This document shows, piece by piece, positions 15,021 through 22,311 of a DNA stretch of 45,448 nucleotides. How positions within the stretch are numbered: the first letter of the stretch is position 1; every line of letters starts with the position of its first letter. Both the position numbers and the translations under genes were made by a program. This DNA comes from a virus. The stretch spans positions 1 through 45,448 of IMG/VR virus record IMGVR_UViG_3300034110_000387, one strand, 5' to 3'. The notes under the pieces were generated by a model. That model was not told where the DNA came from, did not search any database, and worked only from the letters and a program-made list of their open reading frames with translations.

Positions 15021-15049
15021 TTGACACAGGAAACGGATGAGGGTAGGAT
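15021..15049 (+). promoter_or_regulatory. sigma70 promoter (plus side of divergent pair)
   Basis: TTGACA (15021-15026), a 17-base spacer and TAGGAT (15044-15049), driving the HNH gene and the plus-strand genes behind it. Confidence 0.82.
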
Positions 15050-15080
15050 GTAACACATCGAAGCGAATGAGGATTTACCG

Positions 15081-15458
15081 ATGACTACAAAGACGCCTGC
15101 AAAGAAAACCACTAACCGGCATTCTGGTGACGATGTTAAGATTGCTACGGCTTACTTAAATAAAGCACGTTCCAGTAAAGATCGTGGTATTGATTTCAAT
15201 ATCTCTTTTGTTAGCTTTAAGAATATGTGTAAGGCAAAGAAATGTTATTTCACAGGGTTGACATTGACAGCAGATACGTTTACAATCGACCGTATTGATA
15301 GCAACAGGCCTTACGAAGCAGGGAATGTTGCAGCTTGTCATACAACGTTCAATAGTTTAAAGAGCATGATTGAGAATCCTGTAAATGACTTAGATTTAGC
15401 TAAAACATTAAGAGGATTACAACGTACAGCGAAGCGGATTAAGGAGAATAAACAATGA
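15081..15458 (+). CDS. HNH-type nuclease-like protein
   Basis: 125 residues. After a basic N-terminal tail (TKTPAKKTTNRHSG) come the elements of an HNH-like fold: CKAKKCYFTGLTL, then FTIDRIDSNRPYEAGNV and AACHTTFNSLKSM. In this branch the first His of HNH is replaced by the DRIDS segment, and the conserved Y-x-x-GN and C/H-x-x-x-N-x-x-K pattern is kept. It may be a nicking enzyme or homing relative, or a phage host-takeover nuclease. First gene after the divergent promoter. Confidence 0.82.
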   Translation: MTTKTPAKKTTNRHSGDDVKIATAYLNKARSSKDRGIDFNISFVSFKNMCKAKKCYFTGLTLTADTFTIDRIDSNRPYEAGNVAACHTTFNSLKSMIENPVNDLDLAKTLRGLQRTAKRIKENKQ

Positions 15459-15685
15459 AATTAGTAGAATTTTATGAATACTCGCAACAAGCTTGGAAAG
15501 AAGTTGAAGAAGGTAAACACTACCACTACCGTTATGGTCAGGCTTTGTTCAACATCCTTCCAGAAGAAGTGACAAAAGCTATCTACTTATCTGATAATGA
15601 CTTCTTTCACTGGGATAACGAAAGATGGCAAGAGATTAATGACATTTGTTATTCATTGTGCGATGAATACAAGAATAGCATTTAA
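15455..15685 (+). CDS. hypothetical acidic protein
   Basis: 76 residues, MKLVEFYEYSQQAWKEVEEG, rich in aromatic and acidic residues. The ATG overlaps the stop of the HNH gene. No family recognised. Confidence 0.75.
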   Translation: MKLVEFYEYSQQAWKEVEEGKHYHYRYGQALFNILPEEVTKAIYLSDNDFFHWDNERWQEINDICYSLCDEYKNSI

Positions 15686-15691
15686 ACACTC

Positions 15692-15818
15692 TGTAATCAA
15701 TTCTAAGACGTTTTACAGCCTAAGCTATACGTTGGCTTAGGATAACATAAATAATCGCTCATAGGGTGTTGCAGCAACGTTTGCTGCCAGCCTATCGGCT
15801 GTTGTAGGAGGAATAAAC
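15692..15818 (+). repeat. inverted-repeat leader element (copy B)
   Basis: Starts TTTAAACACTCTGTAATCAA, TTCTAAG, then three hairpins in a row: CCTAAGC/GCTTAGG, GCAGCAA/TTGCTGC and CAGCC-TATC-GGCTG. It ends at TTGTAGGAGG, the ribosome site of the next small gene. No protein frame of note lies here. Confidence 0.6.
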
Positions 15819-15965
15819 ATGATTACATTTACATGGATTCTAATGATTGCAAATTTTTGGGTATCTTTAATACCTGAGAACACTTCCGTGACCTTAAAAG
15901 TTGTTAACTTAATATGTGGGTTAAATTGCATGGTGATGTTACTAAGCCATTACAAATTAATTTAA
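15819..15965 (+). CDS. tiny membrane protein
   Basis: 48 residues (MITFTWILMIANFWVSLIPE ... LLSHYKLI). Two hydrophobic stretches suggest a membrane protein. A strong TAGGAGGAATAAAC site precedes the ATG. The stop lies inside the TTTAAACGC motif that begins the next leader element. Confidence 0.65.
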   Translation: MITFTWILMIANFWVSLIPENTSVTLKVVNLICGLNCMVMLLSHYKLI

Positions 15966-16060
15966 ACGCAATAGGAAGCATTCTAAGCCACGATAATATT
16001 ACCCGATACATTCGGATAGGATTAAGGAGAAAGTGGCTTAGGATTGATTGTAGAGCGTTA
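15961..16060 (+). repeat. inverted-repeat leader element (copy C)
   Basis: The clearest copy. TTTAAACGCAATAGGAAGCA begins it; CTAAGCCAC (15983-15991) pairs perfectly with GTGGCTTAG (16033-16041); CCGA/TCGG (16003-16015) forms an inner hairpin; and it ends GATTGATTGTAGAGCGTTATA, whose reverse complement repeats the opening motif. The gene at 16090 follows. Confidence 0.65.
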
Positions 16061-16089
16061 TACGCGATGTTTGAATGAGAGGAGGAACT

Positions 16090-16362
16090 ATGTTTAATGT
16101 AACTAATGTAAAAGGTGGAGACACTACTGTTAATTTCAACAGTGTAGCGGGAACATTAATGAAATCTTGCCCCGAGAGCAGGGTTGTGAGGTTTCATACC
16201 AACTCTCCTATGGCAAAAACTTATTTCGACGAAGTTAATCCTCATCGAACTATTGGGTACACTAAGAAATCAATCATGGTTTTGCAAGTAATGCTTTGTG
16301 CAAATGAATTTGTTTTAGTTGAATTTATTGATTTGTCACAGGATGGTACTAGCAATGATTAA
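16090..16362 (+). CDS. hypothetical protein
   Basis: 90 residues starting MFNVTNVKGGDTTVNFNSVA. The start follows GAGAGGAGGAACT; an in-frame upstream ATG at 16075 would put that site inside the gene. Probably a small beta-rich soluble protein. No family recognised. Confidence 0.72.
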   Translation: MFNVTNVKGGDTTVNFNSVAGTLMKSCPESRVVRFHTNSPMAKTYFDEVNPHRTIGYTKKSIMVLQVMLCANEFVLVEFIDLSQDGTSND

Positions 16363-16555
16363 ATTCATTGTAATGTCTATAGCATTATTAACAACATTCA
16401 TGGCAAGCACAGCAACAACAGATTTTAAATATAAGAAAGTGGTTGATCATAAAGCAAGAATGGTGTATTATCGTGAATGTAAATTAGATAAGGGTGAAAA
16501 CTGCCATATGTTTTCATTCAACAAAGCTGTTAAACTTGAAATTGTGGAGGGATAG
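16355..16555 (+). CDS. small exported protein
   Basis: 67 residues starting MIKFIVMSIALLTTFMASTA, a good signal peptide with likely cleavage after ASTA. The mature part has two cysteines (YRECKLDKGENCH) that could form a disulfide in the periplasm. The ATG overlaps the upstream stop. Role unknown; periplasmic phage proteins of this size often act in superinfection exclusion or lysis control. Confidence 0.72.
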   Translation: MIKFIVMSIALLTTFMASTATTDFKYKKVVDHKARMVYYRECKLDKGENCHMFSFNKAVKLEIVEG

Positions 16556-16556
16556 A

Positions 16557-16955
16557 TTGAAGAAAGATAAACTGATTGCACTCTTACAACAGATTGACGG
16601 TAATCCTGACATCTACCTGTGGAATGGTTTTGTGGATGATTGGGTGGACATCGAACCAAGTCTTGTTAAAACAGAATTTGTCAAGCACAGTAAGGCTCAC
16701 GTTGCTGGATTAATTCGGTTTCAGTATATGCAACAAGTTGGGACGTTTGAATTAACTGAGCAACAAGAAGTGAAAGTATCCGCTATTGTGGAGAATAGTT
16801 ATAATAAACATTACAAAGCTTGGGATCTACCTAATCGTTTTGTAAGTGATGAACAGTTCAAACAGTGGTACGATAAAAAGAAAGTTGTCTATTTGATGAA
16901 TACTAAAACCAAAGGTGTTACATATTCCGATAGGATTGGAGACATGAGTTATTAA
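16557..16955 (+). CDS. hypothetical phage protein
   Basis: 132 residues. No ATG fits; a TTG at 16557-16559 lies right after GGAGGGATAGA, giving LKKDKLIALLQQIDGNPD as the N-terminus. The IDGNPDIYLWNGFVDDWVDI segment looks like a conserved phage motif. The frame stays open upstream to 16494, but that part overlaps the exported-protein gene. Function unknown. Confidence 0.7.
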   Translation: MKKDKLIALLQQIDGNPDIYLWNGFVDDWVDIEPSLVKTEFVKHSKAHVAGLIRFQYMQQVGTFELTEQQEVKVSAIVENSYNKHYKAWDLPNRFVSDEQFKQWYDKKKVVYLMNTKTKGVTYSDRIGDMSY

Positions 16956-16970
16956 ATTGTGGAGGGTAAA

Positions 16971-17171
16971 ATGGAAACAACAGCATGTGGTTTTATTTTA
17001 GGTGTAATTTTGGCAGCAATTTTAGCCGCTGCCATACACGATAGCAATGTTAGGAAATACTCATACAACGCACAAGATATGTTAATCTCTGAATGCGAAA
17101 AAGCTTTACCACGTAATCAGAAGTGTGTTATTGTATTGTCTACACGAATTGAGAATGTTGAGGAGAAATGA
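16971..17171 (+). CDS. small membrane-anchored or exported protein
   Basis: 66 residues starting METTACGFILGVILAAILAA. One hydrophobic N-terminal segment is followed by a short soluble part with a Cys pair (ISECEKALPRNQKC). The GTGGAGGG site before this ATG decides the start over 16959. The Cys spacing is like that of the exported protein at 16355. Confidence 0.7.
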   Translation: METTACGFILGVILAAILAAAIHDSNVRKYSYNAQDMLISECEKALPRNQKCVIVLSTRIENVEEK

Positions 17172-17172
17172 T

Positions 17173-17544
17173 ATGAACGTAGCAATTATCGTGCTAGTAG
17201 TTTTATCAGTGGTTTTATTATACATAGGTGTAAAAATGGCAGCAATGTCTGGTATTTTTGGAAGCACAGTCAGATACGTTTTAGGCAATATCTATAAATT
17301 CAGTAGTGAACATGATACTAAAATTTCAAGTTATTTGGACGGATTGGAGTCTGGTGATATTACAGTGACACGCTTCCACAAATACTACTTGAAATTATCA
17401 AATGGTGAGGAAGTGTGGACAGCGAACTATCCATATGCTTGCTATAATACTGAAAACAGTAAGTATCGTGTGTCTGCTAAAACATTCAAACGTTTTACTA
17501 AATGGTACAAAGACACTTATAAAATTATGCCGATGGGGGATTGA
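17173..17544 (+). CDS. single-pass membrane protein
   Basis: 123 residues starting MNVAIIVLVVLSVVLLYIGV. One N-terminal transmembrane helix, then a roughly 95-residue domain with many Tyr and Lys (VTRFHKYYLKLSNGEEVWT). GAGGAGAAATGAT precedes the ATG. Role unknown. Confidence 0.74.
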   Translation: MNVAIIVLVVLSVVLLYIGVKMAAMSGIFGSTVRYVLGNIYKFSSEHDTKISSYLDGLESGDITVTRFHKYYLKLSNGEEVWTANYPYACYNTENSKYRVSAKTFKRFTKWYKDTYKIMPMGD

Positions 17545-17546
17545 TT

Positions 17547-17765
17547 ATGAACTTTAAAGAAATTTACGACAAATATAATTCTTATGGTATTCTTACAGAT
17601 GATGAGTTGACTTATTTGATTCTAGAATACTCAATTTTGGATCATGCGGTAAGAGACAAAGCTTGTTTTCTTGGTACACCAACAGTCTGTGTTGTTGGGA
17701 TTGAATTACGAAGATTACAAGATATGCAATCTGCAAGAGACTATCACAAGGAGCAATCAAAATGA
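17547..17765 (+). CDS. hypothetical protein
   Basis: 72 residues starting MNFKEIYDKYNSYGILTDDE, helical. A TTG six bases upstream is a possible alternative start. It overlaps the next gene by 4 bases. No family recognised. Confidence 0.72.
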   Translation: MNFKEIYDKYNSYGILTDDELTYLILEYSILDHAVRDKACFLGTPTVCVVGIELRRLQDMQSARDYHKEQSK

Positions 17766-18088
17766 CCTACACACGCGAAATGCTTGAGAAGATGAGTGAC
17801 ACCGAAGTCAATCTAGAATTGGCAAAGTTACTGTATTCAGACCAAGCACAAGATTGCATCGTCTTTGGATTTAATTATGAGGATTGGGGCGTAATCATGC
17901 CGCTGGCTGTTGAGTATGATGTATTTTTAGATAACGGCGCTGTAATCAATGAATGCCACAAAAAATATGTAGCTTATTCAAGTCTTATTTATAACTACTC
18001 TGAGATTGTATGTGCTTCGTATTACTTTTCTGATGATAGCCCACAACGCGCAATAGCCTGCTGCTTGCTTACGATGGAGGTTAAATGA
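17762..18088 (+). CDS. DUF2591/NinX-like protein
   Basis: 108 residues. The N-terminal TREMLEKMSDTEVNLELAKLL helix, central W-x-x-IMPLAVEY and C-terminal SPQRAIACCLLTMEV match the general plan of the phage ABA-sandwich family, also seen at 4200-4577. Function unknown. Start and stop overlap the neighbours (ATGA). Confidence 0.75.
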   Translation: MTYTREMLEKMSDTEVNLELAKLLYSDQAQDCIVFGFNYEDWGVIMPLAVEYDVFLDNGAVINECHKKYVAYSSLIYNYSEIVCASYYFSDDSPQRAIACCLLTMEVK

Positions 18089-18261
18089 ACAGAAAGAACA
18101 CGCTCAAATACGTTGACTCTGTAGTGGGAGAAATCTGGATAGATAAGAATACTAAAGCACACGAATTCTACATCAACAAAGAACGTGAGAAACTTAGTGA
18201 ATTGATTCAGATAGAATACAAGAAATGTTACGGGAACTTGGTTCCTGTTGTTGAACGATAG
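18085..18261 (+). CDS. hypothetical small basic protein
   Basis: 58 residues (MNRKNTLKYVDSVVGEIWID ... NLVPVVER), with a helical basic middle. The ATG overlaps the upstream stop (AAATGA) after GGAGGTTA. No family recognised. Confidence 0.7.
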   Translation: MNRKNTLKYVDSVVGEIWIDKNTKAHEFYINKEREKLSELIQIEYKKCYGNLVPVVER

Positions 18262-18289
18262 AATTATTATTTAAACGAAGGAGAACATT

Positions 18290-18919
18290 GTGAAACCATT
18301 TAATACATTAACCCAAATCGAACTGGCTACCCTGACAGATGAGCAAGTGCAGGAATATGTTGACTACGCTTGTGCTGAGAAAGGAATTCCGTTAGTGTTT
18401 ACAGTGATTGAACAACCAGAATCGTTGAAATCTCAGTCTGATATTACACTGATGAGTTTTTCGGAATTTGTTGTTGATGAAGAAACTGGTAAGAAAATCG
18501 CTCAAATCTTGGCTGACTCCAATCAGTATAAGAAAGAATACAATAGTAATGCCTATGAAATCTGCACATCAGATTATTACATGGTGAAACCAAAGCTGAT
18601 TCGTACTAAGTCACCACAGCTTGTTGCTAAAGAGGCTGTTGAAAATGCTAAACTTACTCGTGAGTGGAAAGCATATAACGAAGCGTCTGAAGTTCAGAGC
18701 CAAGCTATGAATGACCGTCAGAAATTGATTGATGAATTATACGATACGATTTACGAAGCACGTTCATTTGTCAATAAGAAAGACTCACTGATTTCTGCAT
18801 ACGATAAGTATCTGTCTATGGCAGGCGGTGATCGAGAAATCGCTACACGGTTCTTTGAGAACACATATAGTGCTACACAATATGAGCTGATCCGAGATTA
18901 CATCTTAGGAAACGTTTAA
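18290..18919 (+). CDS. hypothetical protein, GTG start
   Basis: 209 residues starting at GTG 18290 (VKPFNTLTQIELATLTDEQV) after AAGGAGAACATT. The protein has an acidic N-terminus, a basic centre (MVKPKLIRTKSPQLVAKEAV) and helical C-terminal half. It is the last gene of the 15.1-18.9 kb unit, followed at once by a terminator. No family recognised. Confidence 0.8.
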   Translation: MKPFNTLTQIELATLTDEQVQEYVDYACAEKGIPLVFTVIEQPESLKSQSDITLMSFSEFVVDEETGKKIAQILADSNQYKKEYNSNAYEICTSDYYMVKPKLIRTKSPQLVAKEAVENAKLTREWKAYNEASEVQSQAMNDRQKLIDELYDTIYEARSFVNKKDSLISAYDKYLSMAGGDREIATRFFENTYSATQYELIRDYILGNV

Positions 18920-18940
18920 ATTTATATTCAATATTCCAAT

Positions 18941-18965
18941 AGCCCGCGTTAGCGGGCTTTGTTTT
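18941..18965 (+). terminator. rho-independent terminator
   Basis: AGCCCGC-GTTA-GCGGGCT followed by TTGTTTTA. Ends the plus-strand unit from 15.0 kb. Confidence 0.85.
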
Positions 18966-18974
18966 ATGTAGGAA

Positions 18975-19228
18975 ATGATCAATCCGTCATTTCAATCTGC
19001 ACTGATAAATTTAGAACCAGAGACAGAATTCAGCGTAAAGTCGTTAGGTGTAAGTAGAACTTATTACTCGATTCATTTCAAAGTCAGGACGTTAGGGTAG
19101 GAATTGATAATAAAATCAGTGCATTTCTCGCAGATGTAATCAAGGATCGTCAACGAAACTATTCAATTTTTCATTGGAAAATCAAGGACTTGAGCAAAAC
19201 CTCATTCAATATCCTAAGCCATCACTAA
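18975..19228 (+). pseudogene. frameshifted small gene
   Basis: An ATG after GTAGGAA opens a 41-residue frame (MINPSFQSALINLEPETEFS ... HFKVRTLG) that stops at 19100. Another frame overlapping that point continues as RVGIDNKISAFLADVIKDRQ and ends at 19228. Joined, they give a plausible protein of about 83 residues. It is either a decaying gene, a programmed frameshift or a sequencing indel. No family recognised. Confidence 0.35.
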
Positions 19229-19279
19229 CACACTCAATCAATGCAACAATTGATGCACAGCAATAAAATTCCAGCAAAC

Positions 19280-19304
19280 GCAAATGAGAATGATTCTCAA
19301 TAGC
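19280..19304. promoter_or_regulatory. Fur-box-like palindrome
   Basis: GCAAATGAGAATGATTCTCAATAGC contains the perfect 15-base palindrome TGAGAAT-G-ATTCTCA and matches the gammaproteobacterial Fur operator (GATAATGATAATCATTATC and its GCAAATGAGAAT form). It is not placed over an obvious promoter. Confidence 0.5.
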
Positions 19305-19443
19305 CCAGGAATGTGTCAATAAATTTTACACACGCTGTAAAGAAAGCTGACATACGCTGTCGAAATAATTTACACGATAAATAAATTTATAAAAGCTATT
19401 GACAAAGCTTGTTAGCTTGTGCTACTCGCGCACTAATAATTGC

Positions 19444-19472
19444 TTGACAAGGTGCAATATCTGAGTTAAAGT
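19444..19472 (+). promoter_or_regulatory. sigma70 promoter
   Basis: TTGACA (19444-19449), 17 bases, TAAAGT (19467-19472). The -10 box is the left arm of a TAAAGT-GG-ACTTTA inverted repeat. Drives the homing-endonuclease-like gene. Confidence 0.75.
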
Positions 19473-19501
19473 GGACTTTAATTTTTTAAGGGGGTTTGTG
19501 T

Positions 19502-20098
19502 ATGAGGAATAAAAGATCGCGCAAAAATGTTTTCAATGTTGGTGTAAATGATGTAGGTTACTCAGTACACCAGACAACTGTTTTAAATGGTAAACAAGTC
19601 ATAACTTGGTCGTGCCCATACTATAAGAAATGGTACAATATGCTAAGGCGTTGTTATGATAGTAAATTTCTAGTCAAAAATCCAACGTATATTGGCTGTT
19701 CTGTAGATCCAGACTGGTTATATTTAAGTAACTTCATCAAATGGGTAGATCGACAACCAAACAGAAATTGGGAAAAATGTGATTTAGATAAAGATTTACT
19801 TGTTAAAGGTAACAAATTTTATAGCGAAAACACTTGTATATTTATAACAAGCACTCTAAACAATTTTATAGTTAATATTTCAAAGGACGTGAAAGGTTAT
19901 TATTTTAAAGACGGTAAATTTTACGCTAGATGTAGAAACCCTTTAACTAAAAAGACAGAGCATTTAGGAGCTTTTTCTTGTGAAGCCTCCGCAAAATCAC
20001 GCTGGAAGTCTCGAAAAACAGAGATCGGTTTGCTTTTATGTTTAGATGAGTGTGCGGAGGTTAGACCTGCTCTTTTGAAACTTATAGATCAGCTGTAA
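19502..20098 (+). CDS. homing-endonuclease-like protein (HNH/AP2 type)
   Basis: 198 residues starting MRNKRSRKNVFNVGVNDVGY after AAGGGGG. It has the same order of motifs as its two relatives: CPYYKKWYNMLRRCYDSKF, a YIGCSVDPDWLYLSNFIKW block, LDKDLLVKGNKFYSENTCIF, then an AP2-like C-terminal repeat (GKFYARCRNPLTKKTEHLGA). It has its own promoter and sits between units, as expected of a selfish insertion. Confidence 0.8.
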   Translation: MRNKRSRKNVFNVGVNDVGYSVHQTTVLNGKQVITWSCPYYKKWYNMLRRCYDSKFLVKNPTYIGCSVDPDWLYLSNFIKWVDRQPNRNWEKCDLDKDLLVKGNKFYSENTCIFITSTLNNFIVNISKDVKGYYFKDGKFYARCRNPLTKKTEHLGAFSCEASAKSRWKSRKTEIGLLLCLDECAEVRPALLKLIDQL

Positions 20099-20161
20099 TG
20101 CTATATAAGGCCGTCATACCTGACAGCACAGAAAATAATTTAAAAATATTGCTTTTAGCGC

Positions 20162-20190
20162 TTGCAATCTGTTTTTAGGTATGGTAGATT
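20162..20190 (+). promoter_or_regulatory. promoter with inverted repeat around the -10 box
   Basis: TTGCAA (20162-20167), 17 bases, TAGATT (20185-20190). TAGGT (20176-20180) and ACCTA (20194-20198) flank the -10 box as an inverted repeat. First promoter of the run of tiny genes. Confidence 0.65.
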
Positions 20191-20229
20191 TACACCTATC
20201 GAAGCAACACAAAACAAGGTAGAAACAAG

Positions 20230-20400
20230 ATGACAATTGCAGAACAAATTAATCAATTACCATTCTATCAAGCTTGCCGTGAAGCTGACCAGCTTTGTGT
20301 GCGTAGTAAAAAGATTGAAGATGATACAATCTGGAAATTTGCAGACGGTTCTCAATTAACTAGCTATACCTTCGAGAATAAAACGGAAATATTAAAATGA
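20230..20400 (+). CDS. hypothetical tiny protein
   Basis: 56 residues (MTIAEQINQLPFYQACREAD ... FENKTEILK). Starts the 20.2-25.1 kb run of very small genes, whose ribosome sites are AAGG/AGGG-type rather than GGAGG. The stop overlaps the next ATG (AATGA). No family recognised. Confidence 0.65.
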   Translation: MTIAEQINQLPFYQACREADQLCVRSKKIEDDTIWKFADGSQLTSYTFENKTEILK

Positions 20401-20495
20401 AATTATCAAATCAAACAGTTGACAACCTGATTTACCTTGGTGTAAGCTTTACGTGTTCTTTAATTGGTGGCTGGCTGATGCTGGCTAGATTCTAA
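20397..20495 (+). CDS. tiny single-pass membrane protein
   Basis: 32 residues (MKLSNQTVDNLIYLGVSFTC ... WLMLARF) with one hydrophobic helix. It overlaps the upstream stop. Small but set neatly between two other genes. Confidence 0.5.
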   Translation: MKLSNQTVDNLIYLGVSFTCSLIGGWLMLARF

Positions 20496-20507
20496 AAGGG
20501 AAATAAA

Positions 20508-20687
20508 ATGAACCGTTTGCAATTAATCGCACAAGCTGCTGAAGTAGTTCAATCTGAGAACAAAAACAGCTTTAAAGGGGCAAACTCTTTGAGTTTAGAA
20601 AGACAAGTCCTATCAATCGTTGATCGGGAATACGTCAATAAACAAAAAGATGTTGACACAATCAACGAATTAGATTTTAATAACTGA
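20508..20687 (+). CDS. hypothetical small protein
   Basis: 59 residues (MNRLQLIAQAAEVVQSENKN ... TINELDFNN) after AAAGGGAAATAAA. The last codons contain TTGACA, which serves as the -35 box for the next gene. No family recognised. Confidence 0.62.
   Translation: MNRLQLIAQAAEVVQSENKNSFKGANSLSLERQVLSIVDREYVNKQKDVDTINELDFNN
20653..20681 (+). promoter_or_regulatory. probable promoter inside the end of a gene
   Basis: TTGACA (20653-20658), 17 bases, TTTAAT (20676-20681), lying in the 3' end of the gene at 20508 and reading to the gene at 20715. Confidence 0.45.
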
Positions 20688-20714
20688 GTAGTAAACAACA
20701 AAGGATATACAATT

Positions 20715-21038
20715 ATGTCAAAGTTAAATCAAGCTGTAATTCTCTTTTGTGATAGTTCAAGCGGTCAATATATTCCACAACGTTTTGCCGCTGAAATTGT
20801 ACCGCAATATTTAACCGGTGTCACACAAGATCAGTTAAACGAATTAGCAGATCCAGACAATGAATTTTACTGGGATACTTGGAATGATGTTTTAATCAGT
20901 GCCGTTGTTGTTGACAATAATACAGGTCAAACTTACACTTTATGGCACGATGTGGACTTATGGTTATTAGATTGGGATAACATGACAAAAGAGGAAAAGC
21001 TTAACTTTGATCCAGAATATGGTCAATTAGACGATTAA
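20715..21038 (+). CDS. hypothetical acidic protein
   Basis: 107 residues, MSKLNQAVILFCDSSSGQYI, strongly acidic with several Trp in the second half (YTLWHDVDLWLLDWDNMT). Its negative charge and size recall DNA-mimic or anti-defence proteins, but nothing more specific can be said. Ribosome site AAGGATATACAATT. Confidence 0.72.
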   Translation: MSKLNQAVILFCDSSSGQYIPQRFAAEIVPQYLTGVTQDQLNELADPDNEFYWDTWNDVLISAVVVDNNTGQTYTLWHDVDLWLLDWDNMTKEEKLNFDPEYGQLDD

Positions 21039-21043
21039 AAATC

Positions 21044-21085
21044 TTGTTTCTTTATATACTACTGGCTTATAATTTGAGTCAGTAG
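21044..21085 (+). promoter_or_regulatory. promoter with -10 box in a hairpin loop
   Basis: TATAAT (21068-21073) lies in the loop of the inverted repeat CTACTG (21059-21064) / CAGTAG (21080-21085). The -35 box TTGTTT (21044-21049) is weak, 18 bases upstream. Drives the gene at 21134. Confidence 0.6.
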
Positions 21086-21133
21086 CAATAAGCGAACAAC
21101 GGCAATAATGCCAAAACAAAAGAGAATGTAATT

Positions 21134-21415
21134 ATGAACAAATACACTGAAGATAGCCTTACCCGAGTAAATAACGATGTTAACGGCAATCCACGATATG
21201 TTATTCACTTCCTTGCGCTATTGACTGAAGAAGAAAAAGACTACAACGGGTTAAGTTTAGACAGTCGCTATGGTGTAGCAATTGCAAGGGCTAAAAAGCT
21301 TTTTGGTGGTAAGAAGTTCCACAATAAAAAATATGGCGGTGGAATTGTTTTTCAGTCTTATAATGTCAAAGTAGAATTAGCATTGATCAATGCGATTCAC
21401 GAAAAGCAAAATTAA
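21134..21415 (+). CDS. conserved-looking small basic protein
   Basis: 93 residues. The segments GNPRYVIHFLALL, ARAKKLFGGKKFHNKKYGGG and IVFQSYNV give it the look of a small protein family found on plasmids and phages, function unknown. The Lys/Gly-rich centre could bind nucleic acid. Confidence 0.75.
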   Translation: MNKYTEDSLTRVNNDVNGNPRYVIHFLALLTEEEKDYNGLSLDSRYGVAIARAKKLFGGKKFHNKKYGGGIVFQSYNVKVELALINAIHEKQN

Positions 21416-21418
21416 TTG

Positions 21419-21456
21419 TTGACAGGCAACAAAAGAGCGCTTTATAATTAGCGCTC
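21419..21456 (+). promoter_or_regulatory. promoter with -10 box in a hairpin loop
   Basis: TTGACA (21419-21424), 18 bases, TATAAT (21443-21448). The -10 box is the loop of GAGCGC (21435-21440) / GCGCTC (21451-21456). It starts 4 bases after the stop of the upstream gene. Confidence 0.78.
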
Positions 21457-21485
21457 AATTCAAACAAAACTTAAGGTATATTAAA

Positions 21486-22043
21486 ATGCGTACAATTCCT
21501 GAACAAGATCTACAAGTAGCTGAATTTTTGAAGTCAATTAATGTCAACTATTCCGTAAAATGGGTTGGTATTGCTGGTGAAAAGACAAGCTTTTCTGGAT
21601 CTGACCAATGGCAGATCACATTTAAAAAAGCTGGTAAATTCTCAGAATCTTTTGATTTTTACACTGGCTCAGGACATCGGATCAACAATATAGGTTTATC
21701 TTTATCACCGGCAAACAAACGGTATATAGAATCTGTAAAAGCTGTTACTGGTTTACTTTTGGGTATTGAAAGGGATAGTAAACGGGAAAAGCTGGTAAAA
21801 AATGTTTTTGTTCAAAGCTATGCTGTGACGCCAACACAAGCCAGCGTTTTGTATTGTCTGCTATTGGATGCTGAAAGCGGATCGTTATCTTTTGATGATT
21901 TTTGTTCTGACTTTGGTTATGATAGTGACTCAATATCTGATTTTAAAACTTATCAAGCTTGTATGGCAATTACAAAGCAAGTGCAAAAACTTTTCACAAG
22001 CTCAGAACGCCAACAATTGCAAGAATTATTACAGGATTATTAA
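21486..22043 (+). CDS. conserved phage/plasmid protein of unknown function
   Basis: 185 residues. FDFYTGSGHRI near residue 60, then TPTQASVLYCLLLDAE, FDDFCSDFGYDSDSISDFKT and YQACMAITKQVQKLF. These blocks look like a family seen in many proteobacterial phages with no assigned role. It is the largest gene in the 20.2-24.6 kb run. Ribosome site TAAGGTATATTAAA. Confidence 0.8.
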   Translation: MRTIPEQDLQVAEFLKSINVNYSVKWVGIAGEKTSFSGSDQWQITFKKAGKFSESFDFYTGSGHRINNIGLSLSPANKRYIESVKAVTGLLLGIERDSKREKLVKNVFVQSYAVTPTQASVLYCLLLDAESGSLSFDDFCSDFGYDSDSISDFKTYQACMAITKQVQKLFTSSERQQLQELLQDY

Positions 22044-22045
22044 TT

Positions 22046-22297
22046 ATGATCTCAATTATTCAAGCTATCGAAGCAACAGCGCAATCTGATCTTGATCTTA
22101 TTCTGGCAATCAAAGCTTTAAGCTTTGAGGAAATTGAACAATTGACAGACCATTTGATTATCTGTCATAAGACAGGAAACCAATTTGCTGTGAAAGCAAC
22201 ACGCAAAAGCTTTATAAATATCCTGTCTGAGCTGTTGACAGGTAAATTAAAAAGCTGTTACTCTTTACGCGTTGAACGGTTTCAGTATAAATTCTAA
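22046..22297 (+). CDS. hypothetical protein
   Basis: 83 residues starting MISIIQAIEATAQSDLDLIL, helical with a basic C-terminus (TGKLKSCYSLRVERFQYKF). The frame is open further upstream, but that part overlaps the previous gene. A TTGACA near 22235 may form a weak promoter for the next gene. Confidence 0.65.
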   Translation: MISIIQAIEATAQSDLDLILAIKALSFEEIEQLTDHLIICHKTGNQFAVKATRKSFINILSELLTGKLKSCYSLRVERFQYKF

Positions 22298-22311
22298 TTA
22301 AGGGCTATAAA

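Larger units (their letters stand above)
19229..19501. other. intergenic region with Fur-like palindrome
   Basis: About 270 bases without a gene, lying behind the frameshifted frame. It holds a Fur-like palindrome at 19280-19304, two copies of an ACGCTGT-containing motif near 19334-19358, and two TTGACA boxes, the second being the promoter of the homing-endonuclease-like gene. Confidence 0.6.

Noticed and set aside
16355-17171. Toxin-antitoxin pair from the two small exported/membrane proteins with Cys pairs
   Set aside because: Nothing beyond size and placement supports a toxin; each has its own ribosome site in an ordinary operon.
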